Shown piece after piece: positions 24,372 to 26,664 of a stretch of DNA of 26,664 nt. Below the pieces are notes generated by a model. That model saw nothing but the letters and a program-made list of their open reading frames with translations, ran no database searches and had not been told where the DNA came from. The DNA lies in the NCBI GenBank assembly GCA_015222795.1, contig JADFVY010000133.1, positions 1 through 26,664 on the forward strand, read 5' to 3'. Each line of letters begins with the position of its first letter. The stretch's first letter is position 1. Source of the DNA: Pseudomonadota bacterium (GTDB lineage Bacteria; Pseudomonadota; Alphaproteobacteria; UBA8366; JADFVY01). A program made the translations under genes and the position numbers.

Positions 24372-24390
24372 CGCAATCTTCACGATTGCG
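24372..24390 (-). other. Second hairpin in the leader of the first TAXI gene
   Basis: A perfect 7-bp stem CGCAATC/GATTGCG with a 5-nt loop lies near the predicted transcript start. No T run follows it on the minus strand, so it is not a terminator. Together with the hairpin at 24319-24335 it makes a structured leader of about 120 nt. Confidence 0.45.
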
Positions 24391-24420
24391 AAAGCCGCCC
24401 CATCCGTATGGATAACAGCG

Positions 24421-24450
24421 ACTATGCCCGCCCTGTTCGGCCAGCGTCAA
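24421..24450 (-). promoter_or_regulatory. Predicted sigma-70 promoter of the TAXI-TRAP operon
   Basis: On the minus strand TTGACG (24450-24445, five of six matches to the -35 consensus) is followed after 18 bp by CATAGT (24426-24421, four of six to the -10 consensus). Transcription would start near 24413, about 120 nt before the first TAXI start codon. Confidence 0.5.
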
Positions 24451-24507
24451 CCTTGAAAAGGTTTCAATTATTTCACACGCCGCGGAAAAATGTGTCGCGC
24501 CGCAACA

Positions 24508-25518
24508 TCATTCCGCGGGAAGCAGGCCCCTGACGCGGTAGACCGACTCGGCGCCGGAATGGATGGGCACCGCAATGCCGGCCGAGGTCATTGTAGCCGT
24601 GCCGACGCCGGCCAGCACCGGGTGCTGGCCGGCGAATTCGGCCATCGAGTCGAGAATCGCCTCGGTCACCTGCCGGACGAGGCCGTCGTCGACATTGACG
24701 GTGGTCGCCAGGATGGCGCGCAGACCAAAGGACGGAACGTCGTCCGGCGCGCCCGCGTAAAAACCACCGGGAATGGTCGCCGCGGCCAGATCCGGCCGCC
24801 TCGACAATAACTCGTCCACGTCATCGCCGGCGACGGGCACCAGCTTTAATTCGCAGCGTTGCATCGCGTCGGTCAATGCCGGCGAGGGGTGGGCCGTCAC
24901 GATCGCGGCTGCATCGATCTGGCCGTCGCACAGGGCCGCGAATTGTTCCATGGCGGTGACTTCCAGCACCAGCGCCAGTTCGTCCGTTTCGATGCCATAT
25001 GACTTGAGCAAAGCCTCCATCAGCACGCGCTGATAGGTAAAGGCCGGGCCGATGCTGATCCGTTTTCCCTCAAGGTCCGCCGGGCCGGCAATATCCGCGC
25101 CGCGCCGCGCAATCAGGGTCAGGGGTTCGGCATGCAGCGCCATCACGGCGCGCAGGTTTTCGTCCGGTCCGTTGGCGTGGAACAGATTGGTGCCCCGCGC
25201 CGCGTGCATCAGCCAGTCGGACTGTACGATGGCGAAATCCAGCCGGCCGCTGGCAAGGCGCTCGATATTGGCCGAGGAATTGGCGTTGCTCTCGACGAAA
25301 CAGCGCGACCCTGAATCGGTAGCGGCGACAACGCGGCAGACCGCGCCGGCGGCCGGGAAATAAACACCCGAGACCGCGCCGGCGCCGATCACGATTTCAC
25401 GCGTGGCGCCACCGACCACCGCGTCGGTCGCGTTATCATGGCTGTCGGCCAGCGCCGGGCTAAGGCCCAAACCCGCCAGCAATAGCCCCGCCAGGGCCGT
25501 TTTGGTAATGAATTTCAT
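24508..25518 (-). CDS. TAXI family TRAP solute-binding protein (third, permease-less), 336 aa
   Basis: This is a periplasmic TAXI binding protein made from the operon of the beta-keto acid cleavage enzyme. ATG at 25518 overlaps the stop of that gene by 4 bp, with GGGGAGA upstream. The same frame stays open far upstream, but that part is only the shadow of the neighbouring gene. The signal peptide is MKFITKTALAGLLLAGLGLS, cleaved after ALA. TAXI blocks include IVIGAGAVSGVYFPAAGAVC, ASGRLDFAIVQSDWLMHAAR, ALHAEPLTLIARRGADIAGP, ISIGPAFTYQRVLMEA (the usual GNPGSG is replaced by GPAFTY), ATIPGGFYAGAPDDVPSFGL and the closing IPIHSGAES-type segment (here VPIHSGAESVYRVRGLL). It has no permease gene beside it except the fused TRAP permease in the next operon, which it may share. 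The altered GPAFTY motif suggests a different ligand. Confidence 0.94.
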   Translation of the reverse strand: MKFITKTALAGLLLAGLGLSPALADSHDNATDAVVGGATREIVIGAGAVSGVYFPAAGAVCRVVAATDSGSRCFVESNANSSANIERLASGRLDFAIVQSDWLMHAARGTNLFHANGPDENLRAVMALHAEPLTLIARRGADIAGPADLEGKRISIGPAFTYQRVLMEALLKSYGIETDELALVLEVTAMEQFAALCDGQIDAAAIVTAHPSPALTDAMQRCELKLVPVAGDDVDELLSRRPDLAAATIPGGFYAGAPDDVPSFGLRAILATTVNVDDGLVRQVTEAILDSMAEFAGQHPVLAGVGTATMTSAGIAVPIHSGAESVYRVRGLLPAE

Positions 25519-26351
25519 GGTCTCCCCAGATACGCCCTTGCTTCGTCCGCCCCGGCCAATGTTCGGCCCAGCAGTTTCGCCCCCGATGCGACTTGTCCGG
25601 CCAGGGCCGCATTGTCGCTGGCCACCGAACCGTCCGCCATGAGGAAGTTGTTCTCGAACCCGACACGAACATGGCCGCCCAACGCCGCCGCCGTCAAGGC
25701 GCAAGCGCTTTCGCGCGCCCCGAAGGCGCAGATCGCCCAGTCGGCGTCGAGCCGATCCGCCTCGACCATGAAGGGCAGCAAATCCTCGGGAACCGACTTC
25801 TGGCCCGGCGTATAGCGCCCCAGCACGTAAAGCAGGAAGGGCCGGCCGCCGGGAATGACACCGCGCGTTTGCAGGTCCGTGAACAGGGCGACGTCTTCCG
25901 GCGCATAGAGGATATATTGCGCCATGATCCGCTCGCCCGCCATCCAGGCCAGGAACTCGGCGAAGGCGGGCAAGGAGTCCTCGTCCGGGCACAGTTCGCG
26001 CACCGCCATCGAGGCCGCCTCGGGCCGCACCGCGCGCACCGCCGCCATCTGTTCGGCCGGCGCATAGATGCCCACCGCCTCGGTCGTCATCTGGATGACG
26101 ATCCCGTCGCCGACCTCGCGCCGGATTGCCGCGGTCGCCGCCGCGTAGGCATCGGCGTCCAGGCTGTGCTTGTTGTCGGCGTCGCGCACATGCAGGTGGA
26201 TCATCGCCGCCCCGGCCTCGCGGCAGCGAGCGGCCTCGGCCGCGAGTTCGTCCGGCGTGATGGGGATGGCGGGATGGTCGGCCTGGGTCTTGCGCGCCCC
26301 ATTGGGCGCCACCGCCAGGATCAGCGGCGCGTCGATGTCGTTGGCTGTCAT
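25515..26351 (-). CDS. Beta-keto acid cleavage enzyme (BKACE, DUF849 family), 278 aa
   Basis: BKACE enzymes are zinc-dependent and condense a beta-keto acid with acetyl-CoA, giving acetoacetate and a new acyl-CoA; the founding member Kce acts on 3-keto-5-aminohexanoate in lysine fermentation. Family marks are LAVAPNGARKT near the start, the zinc-binding MIHLHVRD (His52, His54), QMTTEA with Glu91, the WAICAFGARE block, and VRVGFENN with the third zinc ligand Glu233. The length is typical. It is 3 bp downstream of the class III aminotransferase and overlaps the TAXI gene by 4 bp. A plausible scheme is that the aminotransferase turns a beta-amino acid into a beta-keto acid which this enzyme then cleaves; the substrate is not known. 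Confidence 0.93.
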   Translation of the reverse strand: MTANDIDAPLILAVAPNGARKTQADHPAIPITPDELAAEAARCREAGAAMIHLHVRDADNKHSLDADAYAAATAAIRREVGDGIVIQMTTEAVGIYAPAEQMAAVRAVRPEAASMAVRELCPDEDSLPAFAEFLAWMAGERIMAQYILYAPEDVALFTDLQTRGVIPGGRPFLLYVLGRYTPGQKSVPEDLLPFMVEADRLDADWAICAFGARESACALTAAALGGHVRVGFENNFLMADGSVASDNAALAGQVASGAKLLGRTLAGADEARAYLGRP

Positions 26352-26354
26352 TCC

Positions 26355-26664
26355 TCAGTTCCCCGTGGAGTCTATGGAATCTATGGAGTCTATGGCCGCG
26401 TCGATCGCGTCGGCCAGCCGGTCGGCGATCATCTCGATCTGTTCCGGAGTCACGATATAGGGCGGGGCCAGCAGCACATGGTCGCCCTGTTGGCCGTCGA
26501 TGGTGCCGCCCATGGGATAGCACATCAGGCCGCGTTCCATGGCCTCGGCCTTGATGCGGGCATGCAGCTTCAGCGCCGGATCGAAGGCCTGCTTGGTGGC
26601 CCGGTCGGCGACCAGCTCGACGCCGCGGAACAGCCCGCGCCCGCGGATATCGCCGACATGGCGG
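26355..26664 (-). CDS. Class III (omega-type) aminotransferase, C-terminal fragment cut by window edge
   Basis: Only the last 103 or so residues are present; the gene runs out of the window at its 5' end. The readable part begins HVGDIRGRGLFRGVELVADR and continues with KQAFDPALKLHARIKAEAME, LMCYPMGG, DHVLLAPPYIVTPEQIEMIA. These are the usual C-terminal blocks of class III PLP aminotransferases that use omega-amino or beta-amino acids. The catalytic lysine lies outside the window. It is the first visible gene of the BKACE/TAXI operon and probably supplies the keto acid for BKACE. The extreme C-terminus is extended by a short repeat IDSIDSIDS that is encoded by a 9-bp tandem repeat and looks like a recent expansion. 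Confidence 0.9.
   Translation of the reverse strand, partial: RHVGDIRGRGLFRGVELVADRATKQAFDPALKLHARIKAEAMERGLMCYPMGGTIDGQQGDHVLLAPPYIVTPEQIEMIADRLADAIDAAIDSIDSIDSTGN
26368..26394. repeat. 9-bp tandem repeat, three units, in the aminotransferase C-terminus
   Basis: Three consecutive units GAGTCTATG, GAATCTATG, GAGTCTATG keep the reading frame and encode repeated Ile-Asp-Ser on the minus strand. They sit six codons or fewer from the stop, where length changes would be tolerated. Confidence 0.9.

Noticed and set aside
25519..26523. Upstream extension of the third TAXI gene into a protein of about 670 residues
   Set aside because: The added part is an out-of-frame translation of the BKACE gene. 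The signal peptide and Shine-Dalgarno at 25518 mark the true start.

Overview
The window looks like a chromosomal segment of a free-living, probably marine or soil alphaproteobacterium of Rhodospirillales type. The reasons are the high GC content, two unrelated TRAP transporter systems (a DctPQM set and a TAXI set with a fused permease), tandem chemoreceptors, and the style of the aminotransferase, CoA-transferase and GntR genes. This placement is an inference from gene content; no rRNA or other phylogenetic marker is present. I see no tRNA, rRNA, CRISPR array, insertion sequence or prophage gene.

Layout. (1) 1-3315, minus strand: two tandem methyl-accepting chemotaxis proteins. The first is cut by the left window edge and the second ends at a clear intrinsic terminator. 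(2) 3614-10235, minus strand: a tightly packed seven-gene operon. Transcription order is class V glyoxylate-type aminotransferase, dctP, dctQ, dctM, crotonase-family protein, CaiB-type CoA-transferase, AllA-type ureidoglycolate lyase. (3) 10475-14135, plus strand: a divergent pair, a fused FAD/Fe-S 2-hydroxyacid dehydrogenase (GlcD+GlcF-like) and a GntR/FCD regulator. The 239-bp divergent region holds two copies of a TTGyATACAA palindrome, one in front of each operon, which are good candidates for the regulator's operators. Regions 2 and 3 together look like one GntR-controlled uptake and catabolic unit in which several enzymes meet at glyoxylate.

(4) 14205-19041: housekeeping or envelope genes. 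These are an RlpA-like lipoprotein, a conserved protein with a histidine cluster, a lipoprotein of the formylglycine-generating-enzyme fold, a secreted protein of unknown function, and a membrane-anchored SPFH/band-7 protein. A perfect 24-bp inverted repeat lies between the SPFH gene and the convergent UspA gene. (5) 19172-24291, minus strand: a TAXI-type TRAP operon. In transcription order it has a TAXI binding protein, a terminator-like hairpin, a second TAXI binding protein, an 861-residue fused 4TM/12TM permease with a C-terminal PDZ-like DUF3394 domain, and a UspA protein. (6) 24508-26664, minus strand: a class III aminotransferase (cut by the right edge), a beta-keto acid cleavage enzyme (BKACE) and a third TAXI binding protein without its own permease.

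In both TRAP systems a strong GC hairpin follows a solute-binding-protein gene directly, which would favour high expression of the binding protein over the membrane subunits. The most notable points are the glyoxylate-centred operon with its paired operators, three TAXI proteins around one permease, the crotonase lacking the first catalytic glutamate, and the isolated 72-bp palindromic element.
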